The notes under the pieces were generated by a model that saw only the letters and a program-made list of their open reading frames with translations, was not told the origin of the DNA and did no database searches. A stretch of DNA of 64,000 nucleotides from NCBI GenBank assembly GCA_913043275.1, contig CAJWLL010000002.1, positions 79,766 through 143,765 on the forward strand. The letters run 5' to 3'. Position 1 is the first letter of the stretch, and each line of letters starts with the position of its first letter. Both the position numbers and the translations under genes were made by a program. Below are positions 44,301-53,077 of the stretch, one piece after another. This DNA is from an uncultured Flavobacteriaceae bacterium. GTDB taxonomy: Bacteria; Bacteroidota; Bacteroidia; Flavobacteriales; Flavobacteriaceae.

Positions 44301-47300
44301 TTAAAAACTATGATATCAGTAGTGGCTTCGGAAGGGCTAAACTCGCTTGGTATTCAATTGACCCTATCTTCTACGCTGGTGGGAGGCCCCCAGAAATCAA
44401 TAATGACGACATCTCAATGAATACTACTCGTAGGATTTTTATCAAAGAAATTTTCCCCGAGCAAGACCTCGTGCAGGGAACAACTACTGTTCAAAACACA
44501 CTCGATTTGGCCTATTATCCTTTTGAAATAGGCCCTTATAATAATGTAACCGAGGATGAATTTAAAGGTGATGCTTTGGAAAATTGGGCTGGGATCATGC
44601 GACCCATTAATGCGACAAACTTTGAACAGTCCAATGTAGAATTTATAGAGTTTTGGTTGTTAGATACCTTTAGTGAAATATCAACTAAGGACGATGATTT
44701 GGGTGAACTTTACTTCCATTTGGGAAATATTTCGGAGGATATACTCAAAGATGGTCGAAAACAATTTGAAAATGGTTTACCTGGGGTTACTGGTCAAAAT
44801 TTAGTTCATAAAACCCCCTGGGGAAAAGTACCTTCCACCCAATCATTGCTCTATGCCTTCAATACTGTTGCGGAGGATAGAGAAGTACAAGATGTTGGAT
44901 TTGATGGTTTGAACGATGACCAAGAACGATTGATTTATACCAATGGACCTATCGATGATCCTGCACGTGACAATTATCAATTTTTTGTCGCTTCCAAAGG
45001 AGGGGTTTTGGACCGATATAAAAACTACAATGGTTCTCAAGGCAACTCTCCAGTTGCTTTTTCTGATACAAATAGAGGAAATACGACAGAACCGGATTCG
45101 GAGGACATCAACAGAGATCAAAGTATGAACACAATCGACAGCTACTTTGAATACCGAGTACCCATTTCAAAATCAATGGGGGTTGGTAATCACCCCTTTA
45201 TTACTGATGTTCGTGAAAATGTAAAAGTCGATGTTCCCAATGGAGACGATTTAACCACCAGGTGGATTCAATTCAAAATACCAGTGCAGAAAGGCTATTA
45301 TGAGGATACACAGTATAATGAATATTTTGAGGCAATCAACAATATAGATGATTTGCGTTCCATCCGTTTTATGCGAATGGTGCTCAAAGGTTTTTCACAG
45401 CCCATTGTCTTGCGATTTGGCACCCTGGATTTGGTTCGGGGGGATTGGCGCAGATACAACCAAAAACTAAACAAAAAACTCCCTAAAAACAACAATACGA
45501 CGGTAGATATCAGTACGGTCAATATTTTGGAAAACGAAAACCGTATTCCCATCAATTATGTTTTACCTCCTGACATTCAGAGAGAACAGATCAACAACAA
45601 CAATACCATTGTTAGACAAAATGAACAATCCATGTCGCTCAGAATATGCGATCTTCAACCGATGGACTATAGGGCGGTTTACAAAAATGTAAATGTAGAT
45701 ATTAGACAATACAAAAACCTCAAAATGTTTTTACATGCTGAATCGATCGTAGGTCAAAAACCTCTACCCGGAGAAGGTACGTCAGAGGACTATGACAGAC
45801 GGATGGTTGCATTCATTCGATTGGGGACTGACTTTTTGGACAATTATTACCAAGTCGAAATACCTCTAAAACCGACTGATTACAAAGAAGTTTTATCTAA
45901 CAAATTCGATGCTGATGATGTTTGGCAACCGGAATCTAATGCTATGGAGATACCCATCAAATTACTGTCAAAACTAAAAGCAGCCGCGATTAACAATTCC
46001 CTTCTTGGTAGGGTTTCCTATTTTGATGAAGAAATGAATCCTGTAAGCGAATTTTCACCAATCAGTGCTTTACCAGGATTTAAGAAATATAAATTTGCTG
46101 TTAAAGGAAACCCTTCCTTGGGATCAATTAAGACCTTGATGATTGGGGTAAAAAATCCCTCTCAGCATTTGGGAGAAGATTTGTGTGGTGAAGTATGGTT
46201 CAACGAATTGCGAATCGCAGGAATTGACTCTAAAGGGGGCTGGGCAGCCGTTGGAGCTATGGATGCCAATTTTGCTGATTTGGCAACTGTAGCTGCCACA
46301 GCAAGAATGTCGACTATTGGATTTGGCTCTATAGACCAGACACCCAACCAAAGCAATCGGGAAGATATGAAACAGTACGATGTGGTGACCAACATCAACC
46401 TGGGCAAACTTTTGCCACAAAAATGGGCACTTCAAATACCTCTTAATCTTAATGTTGGGGAAACTTTTATTACGCCAGAGTACGATCCTTTTTATCAGGA
46501 CATCTTATTGCAAGACCGACTGGATACCTCCAAAAGAACCTCACAAAGAGATTCCGTTAATGAGCAAGCCATTGACTATACCCAAAGAAAAAGCATTAGT
46601 TTGATCGGGGTACGAAAAAATAAAACGGGGAATAAAACCACGCGTTTCTTCAGTCCCGAAAATTTTGATTTTTCATATGCCTACAATGAGTTGTCCCACC
46701 ACGATTATGAAATTCAAAACCAAACCGATAAAAACCTGCAATTAGGTGCTAACTATGGACATTCCTTTAAATCAATGGAAATCAACCCTTTTAGAAAAAT
46801 ACAAGTCTTGAATCGCAAGCGTTATTGGCAATGGTTGAAAGAAATTAATTTTAATCTGATTCCCAATAACATAGAAATTACCTCTAATATAAATCGAGAT
46901 TTTAGTAGTCAGCGTTTCCGACAAGTTTATTTGGAGGGTGTTGATATAGCTCAACAACTTCCCCTACCTGATCTACAACTTAGAAATTATCTGTTTGACT
47001 GGTCCTATACGATTAGCCATAATTTGACCCGTTCATTGCGATTTAATTTTACAGCTTCCAACAACAACATTGTTCGAAATTTCTTCGAAAAAGATCCTAA
47101 TAACCCCTTGGGTAAGATCAACAAAAGTTTAGAAATATGGGATGGCATTTGGGATACCGGTCAGACCGATCGCCATTTTCAGTCCCTTTCACTTAACTAT
47201 AAAATTCCTTTGCGATTAATTCCTTTTCTAAATTTTATTGATGCCAATTATAATTATACAGGTGATTTTAGTTGGCAAAGGGGATCCAACGCCATGGCAG

Positions 47301-48862
47301 CTGTTACTAGTGAAGAAGGTCAAAGACTGGGTATAGTCAACACCATTCAAAATGCCAATACCAAAACTCTGACCGGATCGATTTCTTTCGATAAACTTTA
47401 TATGATTTTGGGATTAAAATCCAAAAAGGCGCCTTTTGATCAACCTTTTGCTAGGACAGGTGCAAAAAATCCTCAGACTCAAAAACAAGAGAAAAAACCT
47501 AAAAATAACACCTTTAATAAAGGAGCTACTTATTTTATTGACCTACTTTCATCCTTCAAAAGAGTCCAATTCAATTATTCGGAAAATAATGGTAAAGTGA
47601 TTCCTGGTTATCTAGCCAAGGTTGGATTTATGGGTACCCTTGACCCATCTTTTGGTTTTACTTTTGGAAGCCAAGCCGATGTACGTTATGAGATAGCCAA
47701 GAGGGGATGGTTGACGAATTTCACCAACTTCAACGAGCCTTTTGTTCAAGTCCAAAACAGCAAACTAAATCTTTCCGCTCAAATCAATCCATTAAAAGAC
47801 CTGATCATCGACTTGAATGCAGAACGCAATTTTTCAAACAATCTGTCTGAAAATTATCAGGTTCGGAGCCTGGATTATCTTGCCTTAAACACTAATGAAT
47901 ATGGAAATTTTGGAATCTCTACCATTTTGATCAAAACTGCTTTTTCAGGGGGGACTGGTGATGTTAATCAGAATTTTCAGAACTTCAGAGACAACCGTCT
48001 GATCATTGCTAACCGATTGGCTGCCCAGAATGGAACTTCGCTCACCAATCATGATGAAAATGGCTTTCCCGAGGGATTTAATAAAAACCACCAAACCGTT
48101 TTAGTGACCTCTTTTTTAGCGGCTTATTCTGGAACTGATCCGAACAAAATATCTATTGATCCAATTCGAAGTACACCGCTCCCAAATTGGAATTTGAAGT
48201 ATACAGGTTTGACAAAAATAAAATCTTTGGGCAAAACTTTTAATAGATTTTCCATAACCCACGGTTATCGATCGAGTTATAACATTACGAATTATCAAAC
48301 CAATTTGCAATACGATCCCATCCAGCCTCTTCTCAAAGATCCTTTAGGTAATTATATGACCTCAAGATTTTACTCCAATATTAATTTAGCCGAACAATTC
48401 AACCCTCTGATTCGTCTGGATATAGAGTTCAAAAACTCACTAAAAATACTTACAGAATTGAGAAGAGATAGAACTTTATCCTTGAGTTTGGATAACAGCT
48501 TACTGACCGAACAAACTGGAAATGAATACATCCTTGGGATAGGATATCGTTTAAAAGACCTAAGAATCAGAACCAATTTAGGAGGAAGAAGAGTTATCCT
48601 TAGTGGTGATCTTAATCTGAAAGCGGATTTTTCTTTCCGAAAAAATGTCACTTTGTTACGAAACTTAGAATATAACAATAATCAAGTGACCGCAGGGCAA
48701 ACAATTATGTCCATTAAATTTTCTGCAAACTATAATTTATCTAAGAATCTGACGAGCATATTTTTTTACGATCATAATTTTTCTGAATTTGCCATTTCAA
48801 CAGCTTTTCCTCAAACCTCTATAAGATCGGGAATCACCATTCGTTATAATTTTGGAAACTAA
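41393..48862 (+). CDS. sprA: Type IX secretion / gliding motility outer-membrane protein SprA
   Basis: At 2,489 aa this is the largest gene in the window and of the size expected for SprA (about 2,400 aa), the 36-strand outer-membrane barrel that forms the type IX secretion translocon in Bacteroidota. It starts with TTG at 41393, 6 bp after ruvA. This start keeps the signal peptide (LLLLPLLMIYSFSLWGQ), whereas the next ATG would cut into it. Recognisable features include GSVGIDLGVRYQKNDNPAASPRNRR near the N-terminus, repeated beta-barrel strands, and the terminal GITIRYNFGN typical of an outer-membrane insertion signal. No frame break is visible. Its presence implies secretion of proteins with type IX signals and perhaps gliding. 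Confidence 0.95.
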   Translation: MICKKKNKNLSLNLLLLPLLMIYSFSLWGQVKTSYDLSKSKLTQSTNVSSKYIYNPETGMYFYTETIDGYPINTPLVISPKQFEAMVLADQMKGYFQAKIAALNGNSENLTETQKNLLPEVYVNSKFFQSIFGSNTIDIAPQGSVGIDLGVRYQKNDNPAASPRNRRSFGFDFDQRISLSLLGKIGDRLQITANYDTESTFDFQNLVKIEFNPPQLAEISEIIPESVKTQGDLLSPQAQNLLSKSKSITQKATEVQQKIGDFKSTYDEAKQKILNLKSKADALYGKNIMGFGNNVTDYLNGKVTEDAILQNISIGNISMPINSNLIQGAQSLFGLRADLKFGKTTISTVFSEQRSQSQNVVAQGGGTLQEFNFFALEYEEDRHYFLSQYFRNHYDLFLKNYPYINSPVQITRIEVWITNRGSQTRNIRNIVGFQDLGESDPSKTMLDDRITNFFNGKGFSSPPSNDNNRLNPGNIGRGGVLNSEIRDIASTSRSFGAYNNVVNEGFDYAILESARKLSQSEYKLHPQLGYISLNQRLSNDEVLAVAFQFTFKGKVYQVGEFANGSIETTTIDSNPTGENQSIINNNLVVKLLKSNITDVRQPIWNLMMKNIYNTGAFQLAEENFRLNILYSDPSPINYLTPVDKSIWPENMDNRILLNTFNLDQLNLYQDPQPEGDGFFDYIPGITIEPQYGRIIFPNIEPFGEYLFELLDDPKSQREQYKNIETYNANQKRYVFNEMYLKTKAAALETTEKNKFQIKGRYKSEGGDGIPIGAFNVPRGSVKVTAGGRVLREGIDYTVNYAIGRVKILDPALQASNVPINISVENNSFFNQQNKRFSGFNIVHKANEKVVFGGTLLNLSENPLTQKANYGTEPVNNTMIGFNTNFSTELPFLTRLVNKIPAIKSNVPSMFSFRGEVANLIAGKPKNTQLQGESNVYIDDFEGAQTNIDIKGFNSWRLSSIPYKNFKGSEIKNYDISSGFGRAKLAWYSIDPIFYAGGRPPEINNDDISMNTTRRIFIKEIFPEQDLVQGTTTVQNTLDLAYYPFEIGPYNNVTEDEFKGDALENWAGIMRPINATNFEQSNVEFIEFWLLDTFSEISTKDDDLGELYFHLGNISEDILKDGRKQFENGLPGVTGQNLVHKTPWGKVPSTQSLLYAFNTVAEDREVQDVGFDGLNDDQERLIYTNGPIDDPARDNYQFFVASKGGVLDRYKNYNGSQGNSPVAFSDTNRGNTTEPDSEDINRDQSMNTIDSYFEYRVPISKSMGVGNHPFITDVRENVKVDVPNGDDLTTRWIQFKIPVQKGYYEDTQYNEYFEAINNIDDLRSIRFMRMVLKGFSQPIVLRFGTLDLVRGDWRRYNQKLNKKLPKNNNTTVDISTVNILENENRIPINYVLPPDIQREQINNNNTIVRQNEQSMSLRICDLQPMDYRAVYKNVNVDIRQYKNLKMFLHAESIVGQKPLPGEGTSEDYDRRMVAFIRLGTDFLDNYYQVEIPLKPTDYKEVLSNKFDADDVWQPESNAMEIPIKLLSKLKAAAINNSLLGRVSYFDEEMNPVSEFSPISALPGFKKYKFAVKGNPSLGSIKTLMIGVKNPSQHLGEDLCGEVWFNELRIAGIDSKGGWAAVGAMDANFADLATVAATARMSTIGFGSIDQTPNQSNREDMKQYDVVTNINLGKLLPQKWALQIPLNLNVGETFITPEYDPFYQDILLQDRLDTSKRTSQRDSVNEQAIDYTQRKSISLIGVRKNKTGNKTTRFFSPENFDFSYAYNELSHHDYEIQNQTDKNLQLGANYGHSFKSMEINPFRKIQVLNRKRYWQWLKEINFNLIPNNIEITSNINRDFSSQRFRQVYLEGVDIAQQLPLPDLQLRNYLFDWSYTISHNLTRSLRFNFTASNNNIVRNFFEKDPNNPLGKINKSLEIWDGIWDTGQTDRHFQSLSLNYKIPLRLIPFLNFIDANYNYTGDFSWQRGSNAMAAVTSEEGQRLGIVNTIQNANTKTLTGSISFDKLYMILGLKSKKAPFDQPFARTGAKNPQTQKQEKKPKNNTFNKGATYFIDLLSSFKRVQFNYSENNGKVIPGYLAKVGFMGTLDPSFGFTFGSQADVRYEIAKRGWLTNFTNFNEPFVQVQNSKLNLSAQINPLKDLIIDLNAERNFSNNLSENYQVRSLDYLALNTNEYGNFGISTILIKTAFSGGTGDVNQNFQNFRDNRLIIANRLAAQNGTSLTNHDENGFPEGFNKNHQTVLVTSFLAAYSGTDPNKISIDPIRSTPLPNWNLKYTGLTKIKSLGKTFNRFSITHGYRSSYNITNYQTNLQYDPIQPLLKDPLGNYMTSRFYSNINLAEQFNPLIRLDIEFKNSLKILTELRRDRTLSLSLDNSLLTEQTGNEYILGIGYRLKDLRIRTNLGGRRVILSGDLNLKADFSFRKNVTLLRNLEYNNNQVTAGQTIMSIKFSANYNLSKNLTSIFFYDHNFSEFAISTAFPQTSIRSGITIRYNFGN

Positions 48863-48906
48863 AAGTGAATTGTATTACTTTGCGTTTTTAATTTAAACCA
48901 AGGTCA

Positions 48907-49287
48907 ATGAAGATTCCTTCCGATCTCCTTTACAGTAACGATCACGAGTGGGTCAAATTAGACGGTGAATTTGCTACAATAGGTATTACAGATTTTGCCC
49001 AACGAGAATTGGGAGATATAGTATACGTTGAAATTGAAACTGTGGGAGATCTTCTTGCCCGGGAACAAGTTTTTGGAACGGTGGAGGCAGTTAAAACAGT
49101 TTCTGATTTAATCATGCCCCTTAGCGGTGAGGTTTTAGAGTTTAATTCTGTTATTGAAGACACTCCAGAGGTTGTAAATGAAGAGCCATATAACTCAGGA
49201 TGGTTGATCAAAATCAAAATAGACAATCCCGCTCAACTTAAGCATTTATTGAGTGCTGATCAATACAAGGAATTGATTCAGGCTTAG
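48907..49287 (+). CDS. gcvH: Glycine cleavage system H protein
   Basis: A 126-aa lipoyl-carrier protein of standard length. It shows YSNDHEWV, the barrel strands GITDFAQRELGDIVYVE, and Lys63 in GTVEAVKTVSD, the site of lipoylation. It shuttles the aminomethyl group between the P, T and L proteins when glycine is broken down to CO2, ammonia and a C1 unit. It follows sprA by 44 bp, as it does in many Flavobacteriia. The ATG is at 48907 and the frame is undamaged. Confidence 0.97.
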   Translation: MKIPSDLLYSNDHEWVKLDGEFATIGITDFAQRELGDIVYVEIETVGDLLAREQVFGTVEAVKTVSDLIMPLSGEVLEFNSVIEDTPEVVNEEPYNSGWLIKIKIDNPAQLKHLLSADQYKELIQA

Positions 49288-49366
49288 AACTAAATCGCCA
49301 ATACAAAAAAAATCTTGTTTATTATCGATTTTTTTTTAGTTTAGCATACTAAATATAGTTTATAAA

Positions 49367-50077
49367 ATGCAACCCAAAAAGAACGAAAAAGCCGATTTAT
49401 CAAAAAATAGTAGTCTCTATTTCATCATAGGCTTGACATCTGTTCTGTTCATTTCATGGCAGGCTATTGAATGGAAATCATACGATAGAAGTGGCTATGG
49501 ATATGAAGCATTAAACGTTGAAGATGATGATGATGAGGAAATCCCAATTACAGAGCAAATCAAAGTTCCACCGCCACCGCCACCGCCACCCCCTGCCCCA
49601 GAGGTCATTGAGATCGTAGAGGACGAGGAAGAAGTTGAAGAAACTGTAATTGAATCTACAGAGACCGACCAAGAAGAAATAGTCGAAGTCGAGGAGGTTG
49701 AAATTGAAGATGATTTTGAGGATGTTGATGTGCCTTTTGCGGTGATTGAAGATGTTCCTGTTTTCCCGGGTTGTGAAAGGGTGGCCAAATCCAAAAGAAG
49801 AGATTGTTTTCAGGAAAAAATCAATAAACATATTAGAAAAAACTTTCGTTATCCCGAGATCGCTCAAGAAATGGGTATTCAAGGAAGAGTTTATGTGAAT
49901 TTTATCATATCCAAAGATGGTTCCATCAGTAATATCAGAATGCGAGGGCCAGACAAGAATCTGGAGAAAGAAGCTGCAAGAATCATTGGTAAATTACCCA
50001 ATATGACCCCTGGGAAACAAAGAGGGAGACCAGTAAGAGTTCCCTTTAGTATTCCTATTACTTTTAGGTTGCAATAG
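49367..50077 (+). CDS. tonB: TonB-family energy transducer
   Basis: A 236-aa protein with one N-terminal transmembrane helix (about 19-35, FIIGLTSVLFISWQAIEW). A periplasmic spacer follows, first acidic, then a nine-proline run near 67-77, then highly acidic (VEDEEEVEE). A TonB C-terminal domain (about 140-236) has YPEIAQEMGIQGRVYVNFIISKDG and PGKQRGRPVRVPFSIPITF. It passes proton-motive force from ExbB/ExbD to outer-membrane receptors such as the SusC protein in this window. The 80-bp gap before it holds an AT-rich inverted repeat of poor quality. The ORF is complete. Confidence 0.93.
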   Translation: MQPKKNEKADLSKNSSLYFIIGLTSVLFISWQAIEWKSYDRSGYGYEALNVEDDDDEEIPITEQIKVPPPPPPPPPAPEVIEIVEDEEEVEETVIESTETDQEEIVEVEEVEIEDDFEDVDVPFAVIEDVPVFPGCERVAKSKRRDCFQEKINKHIRKNFRYPEIAQEMGIQGRVYVNFIISKDGSISNIRMRGPDKNLEKEAARIIGKLPNMTPGKQRGRPVRVPFSIPITFRLQ

Positions 50078-50112
50078 GATCAAAATAGGATCTTCAAAAT
50101 CTTCAAACAGTG

Positions 50113-50143
50113 TTGCACATGGATGATTTGTAGCCTATCTTTG
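50113..50143 (+). promoter_or_regulatory. Candidate promoter for the heme O synthase / cytochrome oxidase operon
   Basis: TTG (50113-50115), 20 bp, then TATCTTTG (50136-50143), a perfect -7 box followed by CA. Transcription would start near 50148-50150, leaving less than about 15 nt before the cyoE ATG at 50158 or 50161. A short leader like this is common in Bacteroidota. Confidence 0.55.
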
Positions 50144-50157
50144 CAGTTGGATATTTG

Positions 50158-51066
50158 ATGATGAAGACCCACTCCAACAATTTACCTATAGTAACGTTTA
50201 ATATTTTGACACTCTTAAGTGATTTTCTAAAACTCACAAAGTTTCGTTTGTCTATCAGCGTGGTCTTTTCTTCAGTAGCAGGATATTTGCTTGCTGTAGA
50301 TCAAATTAAAACTTCTATACTGGTAGGACTTTTTTTCGGTGGTTTTGCAATGGTGGGTGCCTCTAATGCTTTCAATCAGTGGATTGAAAAAGAAAAAGAT
50401 GCTTTGATGGATCGAACAAAAAATCGTCCCCTTCCGGCAGGTCGCATGAATAATCTCACAGCTTTGACCATTGCTTCCTTGCTTTCACTTGCGGGAATTT
50501 TTATTTTAAACAACATAAATTCTAAAACTGCCCTTTTTGGAGCACTTTCTGTTTTTATTTATACTTGTGTATATACACCCCTAAAGTCGGTTACTCCCCT
50601 TTCTGTATTTGTAGGAGCTTTTCCTGGTGCCATACCCTTTATGCTTGGTTGGGTTGCAGCAACTGGTAGTTTTGGTGTCGAACCCGGGGTCCTTTTCATG
50701 ATTCAATTTTTTTGGCAGTTTCCTCATTTTTGGGCTATCGGTTGGATGATGGATGATGACTATAAAAGGGCAGGTTTTAAGATGCTCCCCACCGGAAAAA
50801 TGGATAGGGCAACTGCTTTTCAAATCGTATTTTATACTCTTTGGACCATTATCATTTCAATAATACCCTATACCCAGTACAGTGGTGAATTGACCCTTTC
50901 GTTTGGAGCATTTATATGCTTGATTTTGATTGGGTTTTATTTTCTTTACCATGCCCTAAAATTGATGCAAAAAAAGAGCAAAGAGGCTGCCAGAAAATTA
51001 ATGTATGCCAGTATTACATATATCAGCTTTTTACAAATAATATATGTTTTAGATAAATGGATCTAG
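50158..51066 (+). CDS. cyoE: Protoheme IX farnesyltransferase (heme O synthase)
   Basis: A UbiA-family prenyltransferase of about 302 aa with nine hydrophobic helices. The first aspartate-rich motif is NQWIEKEKDALMDRTKNRPLP, with the usual NxxxDxxxD-like spacing, and the second is WMMDDDYKRAGFKMLP. It attaches a farnesyl group to heme B to give heme O for cytochrome oxidase. ATG codons occur at 50158 and 50161, and a TTG at 50155 is less likely. It heads an operon of oxidase subunits and assembly factors; the next gene overlaps its end by 10 bp. Confidence 0.94.
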   Translation: MMKTHSNNLPIVTFNILTLLSDFLKLTKFRLSISVVFSSVAGYLLAVDQIKTSILVGLFFGGFAMVGASNAFNQWIEKEKDALMDRTKNRPLPAGRMNNLTALTIASLLSLAGIFILNNINSKTALFGALSVFIYTCVYTPLKSVTPLSVFVGAFPGAIPFMLGWVAATGSFGVEPGVLFMIQFFWQFPHFWAIGWMMDDDYKRAGFKMLPTGKMDRATAFQIVFYTLWTIIISIIPYTQYSGELTLSFGAFICLILIGFYFLYHALKLMQKKSKEAARKLMYASITYISFLQIIYVLDKWI

Positions 51067-51638
51067 GAATGGATGAAGAAGCAATAAAACAGTATAAAGC
51101 CAAAAAGATGATGCTATGGGTGGGCATGATAAGTATGTCCATGACTTTCGCAGGGCTGACCAGCGCATATGTTGTCAGTAGTTCCCGATCCGACTGGTTG
51201 TCCCAATTTGAAATGCCTAGCTCTTTTACCATCAGCACCCTACTTATTTTTTTGAGTAGTATTAGTTTCTTTTTGGCCAAAAAATCATTGGAGGGAAAAA
51301 ATGTGAAGCACTCCAAAAATTGGGTATTGAGTACTTTTTTGTTAGCCTTGCTGTTTATTTTTTTTCAGTTTAAGGGATTTGGAGACATTATTGCCCAGGG
51401 ATATTATTTTACCGGAGCTGAAAGCTCCATCACTACCTCTTTTTTATACGTTTTAGTCTTGTTGCATTTGGCTCATTTGTTTGCAGGAATTATTGTTCTT
51501 ATAGTCGTTTATATAAGATTGCTCAATGGCAGATATTCGGGATCGAAAACGCTAGGTTTTGAATTGGCCAATTTATTCTGGCATTTTCTTGACATCTTAT
51601 GGATTTATTTGTACCTATTTATTCTTCTATACAGGTAA
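51057..51638 (+). CDS. Cytochrome c oxidase subunit III-like protein (193 aa)
   Basis: A 193-aa heme-copper-oxidase subunit III family protein with five hydrophobic helices. It starts with MMLWVGMISMSMTFAGLTSAYVV and ends with FELANLFWHFLDILWIYLYLFILLYR, the typical last helix with conserved WHFxDxxW. It stabilises subunit I and its proton uptake. The protein is the short form; a second, longer subunit III gene starts 38 bp downstream. Subunits I and II are not encoded here, which is usual for Flavobacteriia, where they lie with the alternative complex III genes. Confidence 0.92.
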   Translation: MDLGMDEEAIKQYKAKKMMLWVGMISMSMTFAGLTSAYVVSSSRSDWLSQFEMPSSFTISTLLIFLSSISFFLAKKSLEGKNVKHSKNWVLSTFLLALLFIFFQFKGFGDIIAQGYYFTGAESSITTSFLYVLVLLHLAHLFAGIIVLIVVYIRLLNGRYSGSKTLGFELANLFWHFLDILWIYLYLFILLYR

Positions 51639-51676
51639 AATATATAAATTTGTGATAAGAAATTGAATTTGACTTT

Positions 51677-52651
51677 ATGGAATTAACTGGAGCTGAAAAA
51701 GAGCTAAATCTTTGGGCTGGAGGTCAGCGACCACTCAATGCCAGTTATGGTAAATTGATGATGTGGTTTTTTATTGTATCTGACGCACTTACTTTTTCCG
51801 GATTTTTAGTTTCCTATGGATTTTCACGTTTTAAAAACATCGATTCTTGGCCAATTGCCGATGAAGTTTTTACCCATTTTCCCTTTTTACATGGTGTAGA
51901 TGCGCCGATGTATTATGTTGCCTTGATGACTTTTATATTGATTTTTTCTTCTGTTACAATGGTGTTGGCGGTGGATGCAGGACATTACATGAATAAATCT
52001 AAAGTAACTTTTTACATGTTGTTGACGATCATTGGAGGTGCAGTTTTTGTGGGATCTCAAGCTTGGGAGTGGAAAAATTTTATCAAAGGAGAATATGGAG
52101 CTTTGGAAACCAAGGGAGGTCAAATTTTACAATTTGTAAATGCAGATACCGGCAAAAGAATAGCCATTGCTGATTTTGCTGTGTCAATTCCAACTGAACG
52201 GAGTACTCATAAATACAGAAATGGGATTTGGTACCAAAGCGAAGGTGATTTACCTACGTTCTCATTGGCTGAAGTAATCGAAGGTTTTGAGTCCAATAAA
52301 AACCTAGTCGTCAGGAGTGAAAAATTAGATGAAAATGGTGAAAAAAAAGTTCTTACTCGAGACGATTCCTTGGATAAAATAGAGAATGCAATAGGAGTAG
52401 TGGAAGGGGCCAACCTTATCCATAACGAATACGGAAACAGACTCTTTGCTGATTTTTTCTTTTTCATAACTGGTTTCCACGGTTTCCACGTTTTTTCCGG
52501 GGTAGTTATTAACTTGATTATATTTTTCAATGTTATACTAGGAACCTATGAAAAAAGAGGACACTATGAGATGGTTGAAAAAGTAGGATTGTATTGGCAC
52601 TTTGTTGACCTGGTCTGGGTATTTGTATTTACATTTTTCTATCTTGTTTAA
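51677..52651 (+). CDS. Cytochrome c oxidase subunit III with large hydrophilic insert (324 aa)
   Basis: A 324-aa subunit III family protein. Helices about 1-4 (MMWFFIVSDALTFSGFLVSYG, VTMVLAVDAGH, IGGAVFVGSQAWEW) and the last ones (ADFFFFITGFHGFHVFSGV and YWHFVDLVWVFVF) match the family. Between them lies an insert of about 100 mostly polar residues (roughly 145-250, rich in Glu, Lys and Ser) that is not part of classical subunit III. By topology the insert sits in a loop between helices. Both subunit III proteins appear intact, suggesting they work together or in alternate complexes. Confidence 0.92.
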   Translation: MELTGAEKELNLWAGGQRPLNASYGKLMMWFFIVSDALTFSGFLVSYGFSRFKNIDSWPIADEVFTHFPFLHGVDAPMYYVALMTFILIFSSVTMVLAVDAGHYMNKSKVTFYMLLTIIGGAVFVGSQAWEWKNFIKGEYGALETKGGQILQFVNADTGKRIAIADFAVSIPTERSTHKYRNGIWYQSEGDLPTFSLAEVIEGFESNKNLVVRSEKLDENGEKKVLTRDDSLDKIENAIGVVEGANLIHNEYGNRLFADFFFFITGFHGFHVFSGVVINLIIFFNVILGTYEKRGHYEMVEKVGLYWHFVDLVWVFVFTFFYLV

Positions 52652-52668
52652 TCCTAAAATTATAATCT

Positions 52669-53052
52669 ATGTCTGAAGTATCTCACAAACTTGCGATTTT
52701 TAGAGGATTATTAAAGTTCAAGTCCAACGTTCAAAAAATTTGGGGTGTTTTAATTTTCTTATCCATCGTAACCACCATTGAAGTGGCTTTGGGGATTATT
52801 AAACCAAAATTTTTGATGAACTATTTTCTCAGTATGAAATTGTTGAACTGGATTTTTATTATTTTAACACTTGTCAAAGCCTATTATATAGCATGGGATT
52901 TTATGCATATAAGGGATGAAAGGGAAAGCCTAAAAGGTGCTATAGTATTACCACTGATCATCTTAATTCCTTATCTGATATTTATTTTAATTCTTGAAGC
53001 GGACTATATCTTTGATGTAATAAATACCGGATTTGTAAGTTGGAATTTTTAG
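52669..53052 (+). CDS. Cytochrome c oxidase subunit IV-like protein (caa3 type)
   Basis: A 127-aa protein with three hydrophobic helices, matching the small prokaryotic cytochrome c oxidase subunit IV family (IWGVLIFLSIVTTIEVALG, LNWIFIILTLVKAYYIAWDFMH, VLPLIILIPYLIFILI). The central segment with AYYI and FMH is characteristic. It probably helps assemble or stabilise the oxidase. It lies 17 bp after the long subunit III gene. Confidence 0.88.
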   Translation: MSEVSHKLAIFRGLLKFKSNVQKIWGVLIFLSIVTTIEVALGIIKPKFLMNYFLSMKLLNWIFIILTLVKAYYIAWDFMHIRDERESLKGAIVLPLIILIPYLIFILILEADYIFDVINTGFVSWNF

Positions 53053-53077
53053 GATTTAAAGTACAAATTCTTTTTTC

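Noticed and set aside
49495..49794. Antisense open frame rich in Ser, Thr and Gly opposite tonB
   Set aside because: It is the mirror of the poly-proline and acidic repeats of TonB (CCA/GAA codons read backwards) and has no start context of its own.
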